Source: Oscillospiraceae bacterium (GTDB lineage: Bacteria > Bacillota > Clostridia > Oscillospirales > Butyricicoccaceae). From it: a stretch of DNA of 12,943 nucleotides. Shown here piece after piece: positions 6,573 to 12,943 of the stretch. Under the pieces are notes generated by a model. That model made no database searches and was not told the DNA's origin. It saw only the letters and a list, made by a program, of their open reading frames with translations. Made by a program: the position numbers and the translations under genes. Within the stretch, counting starts at the first letter, position 1, and each line of letters starts with the position of its first letter. Location: NCBI GenBank assembly GCA_902797555.1, contig CADBTM010000226.1:1-12943 (forward strand), in the 5' to 3' direction.

Positions 6573-7678
6573 CGGGAATCAAGGCGTTTTTCCGGAAAGA
6601 GCCGGTGCTCGTCCTGTCGGCGCTGGCCGCCTGCGTCAGCTGCATTTTTGTGCCGCCCGACGGGGCATATCCGGGCTATATCGACCTGCGCACGCTGGCG
6701 TTGCTCTATTGCCTGATGCTGGTGGTGGCGGGACTGAGGAACGCCGGCGCCTTTGACGCGCTGGCCTATGCCCTGTGCGCCCGGGCAAAAAGCACCCGCA
6801 CCATGGGGCTTTTGCTGGTGCTGCTGGCGTTTTTCAGCTCGATGCTCATCACCAACGACGTTGCCCTGCTCACCTTTGTGCCTTTTGCGGTGATCCTGCT
6901 GCGCATGACGGGAAGAAAGCAGGATCTGATCCGGGTGGTGGTGCTCCAGACTGCCGCAGCCAATCTGGGCAGCATGCTCACTCCTGTGGGCAACCCGCAA
7001 AATCTGTTTTTATACGCGCATTACGGCTTTTCCACCGGGGAGTTTTTCCAAATCACCCTGCCGGTGTGGGGGATCGCGCTGGCTCTGCTGGCGCTGTTGT
7101 GTCTCACCCTGCCCCGGGTGTCGCTGCGCCCCATGCTGGGGGAAAGAAAGCAGACCGACGGAAAAGCGCTGACCGTTTATCTGCTGCTTTTTGCCCTGTG
7201 TCTGCTCACGGTGTTCCGTCTGGTGCCGTGGCCGGTAATGCTGGGACTGACCGCCGCCGTGCTGCTGATCTTTGATCGCAGGATGCTGCTGCGCGCCGAC
7301 GGGTTTTTGCTGCTGACCTTTGTGGCGTTTTTCATCTTTGCCGGCAATCTGGCAAGATTGCCCGCGGTGGATCGCCTGCTGCGGGGGCTGCTTTCGGGAA
7401 GAGAATACTGGGTGAGCCTGCTGACCAGTCAGGTCATCAGCAACGTGCCCGCCGCTCTGCTGTTGTCCGGATTTACCGACAGCGGGCGGGAGCTCCTTCT
7501 GGGCACCAACATCGGCGGACTGGGCACCCCCATCGCCAGTCTGGCCAGCCTGATCGGCCTGCGGCTCTATTCCGCCTCGGAGGACGCCAGACCGGGGCGC
7601 TATCTGCTGGAGTTTACCGTGGTCAACCTGCTGCTTTTGCTCCTGCTGACGGGGGCAAAGCTGCTGCTGTACCGCTGA
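6569..7678 (+). CDS. ArsB/NhaD-type ion transporter (SLC13-like anion permease family)
   Basis: 369 aa, start ATG 6569 in a 4-nt ATGA overlap with the exporter subunit. An in-frame extension upstream only mirrors that gene. About ten membrane helices are visible. Two family motifs stand out: MLITNDVALLTFVP (92-105) and NLGSMLTPVGNPQN (132-145), with matching elements in the C-terminal half (SNVPAALLLSGF, and GLGTPIASLASLIGLRLY). These are typical of the ion transporter superfamily containing ArsB, NhaD and CitMHS (PF03600). No ArsA, ArsR or other arsenic gene is nearby, so arsenite export is unlikely; a dicarboxylate or anion substrate, or sodium/proton exchange, is possible. Being coupled to ThrE suggests co-transport of a related metabolite, which is inference. 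Confidence 0.8.
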   Translation: MTGIKAFFRKEPVLVLSALAACVSCIFVPPDGAYPGYIDLRTLALLYCLMLVVAGLRNAGAFDALAYALCARAKSTRTMGLLLVLLAFFSSMLITNDVALLTFVPFAVILLRMTGRKQDLIRVVVLQTAAANLGSMLTPVGNPQNLFLYAHYGFSTGEFFQITLPVWGIALALLALLCLTLPRVSLRPMLGERKQTDGKALTVYLLLFALCLLTVFRLVPWPVMLGLTAAVLLIFDRRMLLRADGFLLLTFVAFFIFAGNLARLPAVDRLLRGLLSGREYWVSLLTSQVISNVPAALLLSGFTDSGRELLLGTNIGGLGTPIASLASLIGLRLYSASEDARPGRYLLEFTVVNLLLLLLLTGAKLLLYR

Positions 7679-7689
7679 AAGGAGACAAC

Positions 7690-7959
7690 ATGGCCGCCGT
7701 TTTGCTCACTGTCACCTCCAGCCGCTGCCGCTGCGGCTATCATCGGGAGGGGGACACCTTTGTGGTAGAGGATCTCTGCCCACCCCTGTGTCACGAGCTG
7801 TGGAACGCCGCCTATCCCTATGTCTTTGCCCTGCAAAACGGGGCAAGCCTGGATTGCGGTGAGGAAAAAGCATATTCGTTTCAGGTAAAATGCCCCGACG
7901 AAGGCCGTGTGTGCCTGCGGGGCGAGCTGATGTGCGGCCGAAAGGAGGATGCCCGATGA
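7690..7959 (+). CDS. TIGR04076-family small Cys-rich protein
   Basis: 89 aa, ATG at 7690 after AAAGGAG, 11 nt from the transporter stop. It contains eight cysteines (13, 15, 30, 34, 56, 68, 75, 82). The core has the family pattern: LCPPLCHELWNAAYPYVFAL (29-48), then NGAS and VKCPDEGRV (67-74). This matches TIGR04076, a family of unknown function with conserved Cys residues in CP and CPD contexts, suggestive of metal or redox chemistry but unproven. It is cytoplasmic. Its stop overlaps the next start (ATGA), so the two neighbours are likely made in step. Confidence 0.8.
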   Translation: MAAVLLTVTSSRCRCGYHREGDTFVVEDLCPPLCHELWNAAYPYVFALQNGASLDCGEEKAYSFQVKCPDEGRVCLRGELMCGRKEDAR

Positions 7960-9056
7960 AGGAACTGGACGGAGCATGGGAGCCCAGAGGGTATGTAGGC
8001 CCACGGGCGGAGATCCGGGAAGAAAAGCTCACCCTGCTGTGGAGGGGTGGGGTGGTGCTCACCACGCCCTTCTCTGTGGAAAAGGAGGGAGAGGCGCTGG
8101 TGCTGCACCTGAAATACAGCGACAAGCGCTATTCCCCGGACGCCAGGCCCTATTCCCGTGTGACCGATTGCCGGCTGGAAAACGGCGGTATGACGATCAC
8201 GGAGGAGTTTCCCATCACGGGGACGAGCAGCGACACCCTCTATCCCACCCAGAACACCCGATACGGCGCCTGTGCCCCCGATGAGAACGCCCTCAGGCAT
8301 CTGCAGGGAACGTGGATCCAATTGGACGGCTCGGGAAAGCTCTCGTTCCGCGAGGACGAGATGACCGAGTTCTGGTCCGATCTCCCCGGACAGACGACGA
8401 GGATCGTCGTTCTGCGCCCCTTCTCCCCGGGAGGAGCGCTGCGGGTGGCCGAGCGCGACTCTGCCAGGCCGGACGGTGTGGGCAGCTTTGGCACCATGAC
8501 CCTGCGGGGCGACGCTCTGGAGACCTACATCCCGGTGTGTGACGCGCCGACAAGGAACATTGTGTTTATAAAAGAGAGAAAAGAAGAGAAAACGGAACCC
8601 ATTCCTTGCGGTGGCACCAGCGACTGGAGCAACCATCTTGCGCCCAAAAGCATAGTTTCCGCCGAGATCACCCGGTTTCTTGCGAAGATTTCCCTTTTGT
8701 CCTACAACCTGGACGACCGGCCTGTTCTCACCTCCCGCAAATACGAGCTGCAGGCAGAGCGGGAAGGGAACAAGGTCGCCTGCGTCCGCTGGCGAATGGG
8801 CGGCGAGCAGGAAGCTTTTGAGGAATCGCCCGCCTTTTTGGAGAGCCTGCAGCGTATCGTTGCCAAACACGAGCTGGCAAAGTTCAACGGGCTGGACAAA
8901 GAGACCCACGGCCTGCCGGAAAACTTCGGCGCCGATCTTCGGGTGGAATATGCCTCCGGCGAGCGGATCTCCGCACACTGCAACAGGACGATGTTTCTGC
9001 CGCTGAAGGCGGTGGAGGATCTGGTCAAGCTTTTCTACGGAGAGGATCGGCCGTGA
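7956..9056 (+). CDS. Unrecognised protein: two lipocalin-like repeats plus a C-terminal domain
   Basis: 366 aa. ATG at 7956 has AAAGGAGG 7 nt upstream and overlaps the previous stop by 4 nt; an upstream in-frame ATG lies inside the previous gene and lacks such a site. I do not recognise the family. Three parts are visible. Residues 1-107 and about 112-207 both open with a similar pattern, L-x-G-x-W followed by beta-rich stretches (LDGAW at 4-8, LQGTW at 116-120), suggesting a tandem small barrel such as a lipocalin-like fold. A charged linker (KERKEEKTE) leads to a C-terminal alpha/beta domain (235-362) with RKYELQAEREGNKVACVRWR and LRVEYASGERISAHCN. No signal peptide or membrane helix is present, so it is cytoplasmic. 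It might bind a small ligand handled by the operon; this is inference. Confidence 0.75.
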   Translation: MKELDGAWEPRGYVGPRAEIREEKLTLLWRGGVVLTTPFSVEKEGEALVLHLKYSDKRYSPDARPYSRVTDCRLENGGMTITEEFPITGTSSDTLYPTQNTRYGACAPDENALRHLQGTWIQLDGSGKLSFREDEMTEFWSDLPGQTTRIVVLRPFSPGGALRVAERDSARPDGVGSFGTMTLRGDALETYIPVCDAPTRNIVFIKERKEEKTEPIPCGGTSDWSNHLAPKSIVSAEITRFLAKISLLSYNLDDRPVLTSRKYELQAEREGNKVACVRWRMGGEQEAFEESPAFLESLQRIVAKHELAKFNGLDKETHGLPENFGADLRVEYASGERISAHCNRTMFLPLKAVEDLVKLFYGEDRP

Positions 9057-9709
9057 TCGCGGCGCTGCTGTATATCGGGCAGACCCCGCGGGAGGACATC
9101 ACCTCCGAGATCCGCGCCCTGCTGCCTCCCGCCGTCCGGCTGCGGGAATACGGCTTTCTGGACGGCCTTTCGGAAGGGGAGCTGGACGCCCTTCGCGCGC
9201 GAGAGGACGAGCCCTGTCTCATCACCCGGCTGAGGGACGGACGGAGCTCGGCGGTCTCCGAGAAACGCATCCTCCCCTTTGCCTCCCGCGCCTGCGCGCT
9301 GGCGGAGAGGGAGGGGGCTGACGCTGCGGTGCTCATGTGCACCGGCGCCTTTCCGCCTCTGGGAGAAAGGGTGCCTTTGATCACTGCCCACGAGGCGGTG
9401 CACGGCGGCGTGCCTCTGCCCGCGCCTCTTGGGGTCGTCGCCCCGGAAAAGCGTCAGGCGGAGCAGATGGTGCGCTGGTGGGGCGAACAAGCGCCCCTGC
9501 TGGGCTTTGCTTCCCCCTATGGGGAGGAACAGGCCGTCGTCGACGCGGCAAAGCGCCTTAAGGCGCGGAACGCACAGGCGATTTGCCTCGACTGTATGGG
9601 CTATACGAACCGTCAGGCGGAGCGGGTTTTTCAGCAGACCGGTCTGCCTGTTTTTACCCCGCGGAGGATGGTGGCGCAAGCCATCCTGCGCATGCTTCAG
9701 GAGGAATAG
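9053..9709 (+). CDS. AroM-family protein
   Basis: 218 aa, beginning with GTG at 9053 in a GTGA overlap with the previous stop; GGAGAGG lies just upstream. It opens with IAALLYIGQTPREDITSEI, the clear start of the AroM family (PF07302), and has the internal ADAAVLMCTGAFPPLGER and CLDCMGYTNRQAER segments that give it an Asp/Glu racemase-like (LeuA/Asp racemase superfamily) appearance. The reaction of AroM proteins is not known; the name comes from a position near aroL in E. coli. Clusters joining AroM with DUF917 proteins occur in several bacteria, which makes the neighbouring gene meaningful. It ends 3 nt before the next start. Length is typical. Confidence 0.85.
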   Translation: MIAALLYIGQTPREDITSEIRALLPPAVRLREYGFLDGLSEGELDALRAREDEPCLITRLRDGRSSAVSEKRILPFASRACALAEREGADAAVLMCTGAFPPLGERVPLITAHEAVHGGVPLPAPLGVVAPEKRQAEQMVRWWGEQAPLLGFASPYGEEQAVVDAAKRLKARNAQAICLDCMGYTNRQAERVFQQTGLPVFTPRRMVAQAILRMLQEE

Positions 9710-9712
9710 GAT

Positions 9713-10771
9713 ATGTTTCGATTGACAGAACAGGACGCCCAGTCCGCCGTTTACGGCGGTCAGCTTTTGGGCGGAGGCGGCGGAGGGCAGCTGGAGGACG
9801 GTCTCCTTGTGGTCCGGCAGGCGCTGGAGGCGGGGGAGATCACCGTGGCAAGCTGGGACGAGCTGCCCGGAGACGGTACGCTGGTCACCGCGTCGCTGGT
9901 GGGCTCGCCCTCGGGCGGCGCCGCAGGCGTGACGCCCCGGCACTGCGCCCGGGTGTACGACCTGTTTCGGGAACAGGTGACTGCTCCCGTGGCCGCCCTC
10001 ATCGCCAACGAGGCGGGCGGACAGAGCATCACCAACGGCTGGCTCACCGCGGCGGCCTGCGGCATCCCCATGGTGGATTCCGCCTGCAACGGCCGCGCCC
10101 ATCCCACCGGGGTGATGGGCTCCATGATGCTCCATCGCCAGAAGGACTACCGCACGGTACAGGCGGCCTCCGGCGGCGTGGGACAAAAGTATGTGGAGCT
10201 GTGCACCGCAGGCTCCATCGAGGCCACCTCCCAGCTGGTGCGGCAGGCCTCCGCCCTGTGCGGTGGATTTGTCACCGTGCTGCGCAATCCGGTGACAGTG
10301 GCCTATGGCGCGGAAAACTGTCCCGGCGGCGTGCTCACCCAGTGCATCCGGGTGGGGCAGGCGCTGCGGGAGCATTTGGACGACCCGGAGGGCACCCTGC
10401 ATGCGCTGGAAGGGCTGCTGGGCGCCAGACTGCTGCTGCGGGGCAGAACGGAAGGCCGCACGCTGACGAGCAAGGGCGGCTTTGACGTGGGCAGCGTGGA
10501 GGTGCGTGACGAAGGCCGCGCCCTCGGGCTGACCTTCTGGAACGAGTTTATGACGGCCGAGCTGGACGGCGTCCGCCTGGCCACCTTCCCCGATCTGATC
10601 GCCCTGCTGGATGGAGAAACCGGCCTGCCGGTCCCATCCTCCCGGGTGGAAAACGGCAAGGCCGTTCTGGCAATCTCCGTCCCTCGGGAACGGCTGCTGC
10701 TGTCCCGAACCATGACGGACAGCGACCTGCTGCGCCCCTGCGAGGACGCGGTGGGCAAAACGATCCTGTAA
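9713..10771 (+). CDS. DUF917 family protein (S-methyl-thiohydantoin desulfurase type)
   Basis: 352 aa, ATG at 9713 with AGGAGGAA 6 nt upstream, inside the end of the AroM gene. The N-terminal glycine loop LLGGGGGGQLEDG (18-30) corresponds to the family's LGxGGGGDP loop, but the usual Asp-Pro after the glycines is replaced by Gln-Leu. NEAGGQSITNGWLTAA and GIPMVDSACNGRAHPTGVM match the conserved PF06032 core; a C-terminal beta domain follows, with TFWNEFMTAE and FPDLIALLD. Members such as ErtC act on thiohydantoins in ergothioneine breakdown, and others sit next to hydantoinases. No hydantoinase, ergothionase or thiourocanate hydratase is present here, so the substrate is open. The length (about 350-370 aa usual) and order of domains are normal. 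Confidence 0.85.
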   Translation: MFRLTEQDAQSAVYGGQLLGGGGGGQLEDGLLVVRQALEAGEITVASWDELPGDGTLVTASLVGSPSGGAAGVTPRHCARVYDLFREQVTAPVAALIANEAGGQSITNGWLTAAACGIPMVDSACNGRAHPTGVMGSMMLHRQKDYRTVQAASGGVGQKYVELCTAGSIEATSQLVRQASALCGGFVTVLRNPVTVAYGAENCPGGVLTQCIRVGQALREHLDDPEGTLHALEGLLGARLLLRGRTEGRTLTSKGGFDVGSVEVRDEGRALGLTFWNEFMTAELDGVRLATFPDLIALLDGETGLPVPSSRVENGKAVLAISVPRERLLLSRTMTDSDLLRPCEDAVGKTIL

Positions 10772-10790
10772 TCAACGGAGGAAAACCCTT

Positions 10791-11195
10791 TTGGAACTGT
10801 TTCGGGAAGCATACGGACAAGACGCGCTGCGGCAGATCCCCACGCTGACGCTGGCGCACATCGGCGACGGGGTGTACGAGCTGCTGGCGCGCTCGCAGGT
10901 GGTCTCCGAGGGCGCCGTGCGGGTGGAGGAAGCCCACAAAAAGACGGTGGCTCTGGTGGCCGCCCCTGCGCAGGCAAAGGCCATGGAGGCGATTTTGCCT
11001 CTGCTGGAGCCGTGGGAGGAGAGCCTGTTTCACCGGGGGAGGAACGTGCATGTGCACTCTGCTCCCAAGCATTGCACCCCTCGGGAATACGCCTACGCCA
11101 CCGGGCTGGAGACGCTGTTCGGCGGGCTGTATCTGTCGGGACAGACCGATCGGCTGCAGGTGCTGTGGAGCGCCGCTCTGGAGGCGCTGAAATGA
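10791..11195 (+). CDS. mrnC: Mini-ribonuclease III
   Basis: 134 aa, starting at TTG 10791 with GGAGG 8 nt upstream. It is an RNase III catalytic domain without the double-stranded RNA-binding domain. LAHIGDGVYELLAR (21-34) holds the catalytic Asp26 and Glu30; FHRGRNVHVHSAPKH (80-94) and TGLETLFGGLYLSG (104-117) carry the second acidic site at Glu107. This matches Mini-III (MrnC/YazC), which trims the 23S rRNA ends during ribosome maturation in Firmicutes. It usually sits next to cysS and an rRNA methyltransferase; here it follows the DUF917 gene by 19 nt and overlaps rsuA by 4 nt, so both rRNA enzymes are attached to a metabolic operon. The rare TTG start may lower its yield. Confidence 0.93.
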   Translation: MELFREAYGQDALRQIPTLTLAHIGDGVYELLARSQVVSEGAVRVEEAHKKTVALVAAPAQAKAMEAILPLLEPWEESLFHRGRNVHVHSAPKHCTPREYAYATGLETLFGGLYLSGQTDRLQVLWSAALEALK

Positions 11196-11905
11196 AAGGG
11201 CGTCTGGACAGGATCCTTTCCGCCTGCGGTCTGCTCACCCGCACCGAGGCGCAGGCCGCCCTCAAGGCGGGTCGGGTGACGGTAAACGGTCTTCCCGCCC
11301 GGGACGGCAGCCTCAAGACGGACAGCGACGAGAACGCCATCCTGCTGGACGGCAGGAGGATCGGCGGGGATGGATTTGTATATCTGATGGTCTATAAGCC
11401 TGCGGGCGTTTTGTCGGCCACCGAGGACAGGCACGGCGAGCAGACGGCCGTCGATCTGCTGCCCGACGCCTACCGCCGGCGCCCGCTGGGCGTGGTGGGA
11501 CGGCTGGACAAGGACGCCGAAGGCCTGCTGCTGATCACCGACAACGGGGCGCTCAACCATCGCCTCACCTCGCCCCGGCACCACGCCGACAAGACCTATC
11601 TTGTCCGGTTGGATCTCCCCGCGGACGAGAGGGACGAAGCCGCCTTCGCCTGCCCTATGGATCTGGGAGATTTTGTCACCCAGCCCGCGGGACTGGAGAG
11701 ACAGGGGGACGGCCGGGAATGCGTCGTCACCCTGCGGGAGGGCAAGTTTCACCAGATCAAGCGGATGTTTGCCCATCAGGGCAAAACGGTGGTCTTTCTC
11801 AAGCGTCTGACCATCGGCACGCTGCGTCTGGATGACAGCCTTTCCCCCGGCGGATGGAGAGCGCTGAAAAAAAGCGAAATCGAGCTGCTTTTGCAGGAGA
11901 CTTGA
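11192..11905 (+). CDS. rsuA: 16S rRNA pseudouridine synthase, RsuA family
   Basis: 237 aa, ATG at 11192 overlapping the mrnC stop as ATGA. An S4 RNA-binding domain fills residues 1-60 (RLDRILSACGLLTRTEAQAA, then AGRVTVNG). The catalytic domain has KPAGVLSATEDRHG (69-82) and GRLDKDAEGLLLITDNG (103-119), with Asp106 as the nucleophile, followed by KTYLVRL and GKFHQIKRMFAHQGKTV. This is the RsuA/RluB/RluE/RluF pattern; the closest fit is RsuA, which modifies U516 of 16S rRNA, though RluB-like activity cannot be excluded. No clear terminator follows: after the stop there is only an A/T-rich stretch with a weak AATTTTGAAAATT palindrome. Confidence 0.88.
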   Translation: MKGRLDRILSACGLLTRTEAQAALKAGRVTVNGLPARDGSLKTDSDENAILLDGRRIGGDGFVYLMVYKPAGVLSATEDRHGEQTAVDLLPDAYRRRPLGVVGRLDKDAEGLLLITDNGALNHRLTSPRHHADKTYLVRLDLPADERDEAAFACPMDLGDFVTQPAGLERQGDGRECVVTLREGKFHQIKRMFAHQGKTVVFLKRLTIGTLRLDDSLSPGGWRALKKSEIELLLQET

Positions 11906-11944
11906 ATCCTGTAGAAAAAAACCAAATAATTTTGAAAATTCTTG

Positions 11945-11973
11945 TTGAAAAAGACAAAACGATGTGTTAAAAT
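11945..11973 (+). promoter_or_regulatory. Promoter for the CdaR/PucR-type regulator gene
   Basis: TTGAAA (11945-11950) and TAAAAT (11968-11973) are 17 nt apart, with TGT just before the -10 (extended -10). The start near 11980 gives a leader of about 44 nt containing AAAGGGTGAG as ribosome site. The stretch 11906-12023 is much more AT-rich than the genes around it. Confidence 0.65.
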
Positions 11974-12023
11974 AAACATAATCCGCAGTTTGTTTTTAGG
12001 AATTATAGATAAAGGGTGAGAGT

Positions 12024-12943
12024 ATGGCAGCCAGACTGTTTCAAAGTATCCTTTTGGAAATCAAAAACAAGATTCCGTTTATTCTCGGCATCGTAGACGG
12101 GTCGGGCAATATCGTCTCGTGCACCGAGCTCCGTTACATCGGAGAAAATGTGGAAGCGGCGGAGGAGTTTTTCCGTTCCGGCGACGAGGAGGGGGAATAC
12201 AACGGCTATACCTTCCGCAAGCTGGACGGCTATGAGAACGGCGCGGAGTATGCGGTTTTCGCGGGAGAAAGCGGTCAAAGCGCTTCCATCGCCTGCAATA
12301 TCACCGCCATCGCCATCAGCAACAGCAAGTCGCTCTACGACGAAAAGCACGACAAAGCCACCTTTATCAAAAAGATCATTCTGGACAACATCCTGCCCGG
12401 CGATATCTATATCAAGGCGCGGGAGATGCAGTTCCAGTCGGACGCCAAGCGGGTGGCCTATCTGATCCACATGGAGCAAAAGCAGGATATCGCCGTGATG
12501 GATATGCTGCAAAAGCTGTTTCCCGACCGGCAGAGGGATTTCGCCATCACCATCAACGAGAACGAAGTCGTTCTGGTCAAGGAGATGAAGAACAGCGACT
12601 CCAAGGAGATCAACAAGGTGGGCAAGCAGATCGATTCTGCCGTCACCGAGATGGGCATCCCCCATATGATCGGCATCGGTTCGGTTGCCAACCAGCTCAA
12701 GGACATCGCCCGTTCCTTTAAAGAGGCGCAGGTGGCGGTGGAGATCGGCAAGGTCTTTGACGAAAACATCACCATGACCAGCTATGAGAGTCTGGGCATC
12801 GGCCGCCTAATCTACCAGCTGCCCACCACTCTGTGCGAGATGTTCCTCTCCGAGGTCTTCAAAAAGGGCTCGGTGGATGCGCTGGACGAGGAGACCCTGT
12901 TCACCATCCAGAAATTCTTTGAAAACAATCTGAACGTTTCCGA
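12024..12943 (+). CDS. CdaR/PucR-type transcriptional regulator (partial, 3' end outside window)
   Basis: About 306 codons are present; the gene continues past the right edge. ATG at 12024 follows AAAGGGTGAG. The N-terminal part (IPFILGIVDGSGNIVSCTEL at about 17-36, then the ICNITAIA-like strand) resembles a sensor domain of the sugar-diacid-recognition kind. ILDNILPGDIYIKAREMQF and RVAYLIHMEQ open a GGDEF-like CdaR domain, which ends near MGIPHMIGIGSVANQLKDIA and KEAQVAVEIGK. The final residues (FTIQKFFENNLNVS) are the usual start of the PucR C-terminal helix-turn-helix, which must lie just outside. Such proteins sense small acids or related metabolites and regulate nearby genes. It may control the operon upstream, but it has its own promoter and this is inference. 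Confidence 0.85.
   Translation, partial: MAARLFQSILLEIKNKIPFILGIVDGSGNIVSCTELRYIGENVEAAEEFFRSGDEEGEYNGYTFRKLDGYENGAEYAVFAGESGQSASIACNITAIAISNSKSLYDEKHDKATFIKKIILDNILPGDIYIKAREMQFQSDAKRVAYLIHMEQKQDIAVMDMLQKLFPDRQRDFAITINENEVVLVKEMKNSDSKEINKVGKQIDSAVTEMGIPHMIGIGSVANQLKDIARSFKEAQVAVEIGKVFDENITMTSYESLGIGRLIYQLPTTLCEMFLSEVFKKGSVDALDEETLFTIQKFFENNLNVS

Noticed and set aside
6569..7678. Arsenite efflux pump ArsB
   Set aside because: There is no ArsR, ArsA or ArsC gene nearby, and the motifs are shared by the wider ArsB/NhaD/CitMHS superfamily.
1..12943. Mobile elements, CRISPR arrays, tRNA or rRNA genes
   Set aside because: No transposase or integrase motifs, no evenly spaced repeats and no tRNA or rRNA-like sequence were found on either strand.

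Overview
The window looks like a chromosomal piece of a GC-rich Clostridia (Firmicutes) genome, probably an Oscillospiraceae/Ruminococcaceae-type gut anaerobe. This is inferred from AGGAGG-type ribosome binding sites, SigA-like promoters in short AT-rich gaps, a two-gene split ThrE exporter, Mini-III RNase, an ECF-type vitamin transporter S component and a CdaR/PucR regulator. Nothing looks like a phage, an insertion sequence, CRISPR or an RNA gene. Coding density is very high and all larger genes are intact, except the two cut by the window ends.

Region 1 (1-3861, minus strand) is a four-gene operon read right to left: an ECF transporter S component, a MoxR-type AAA+ ATPase, a DUF58 protein and a membrane protein with a DUF4129-like tail that runs off the left edge. 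It starts from a near-perfect promoter (TTGACA-17-TATAAT) and has a leader of about 155 nt. The leader carries four copies of CACAAG, each in a hairpin loop, and ends in an intrinsic terminator just before the first gene. This is the most unusual signal in the window and suggests an attenuation-type RNA switch of unrecognised class.

Region 2 (3880-5258) holds a divergently read uridine-kinase-like P-loop kinase. It converges, with one base between stop codons, on a minus-strand gene resembling AlkZ-related proteins.

Region 3 (5303-11905, plus strand) is a nine-gene, tightly coupled operon behind one promoter. It encodes the two halves of a threonine/serine exporter (ThrE type), an ArsB/NhaD-type ion transporter, a small Cys-rich TIGR04076 protein, an unrecognised three-part protein, an AroM-family protein, a DUF917 protein (S-methyl-thiohydantoin desulfurase fold), Mini-ribonuclease III and an RsuA-type 16S rRNA pseudouridine synthase. 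Five of the eight junctions are gaps of 20 nt or less and three are 4-nt ATGA/GTGA overlaps; a further 4-nt overlap falls between the TIGR04076 gene and its neighbour, so translational coupling is likely. The front looks like export or metabolism of a small amino-acid-like compound; the last two genes are ribosome-maturation enzymes.

Region 4 (11945-12943, plus strand) is a separately promoted CdaR/PucR-type regulator, cut before its expected C-terminal helix-turn-helix.
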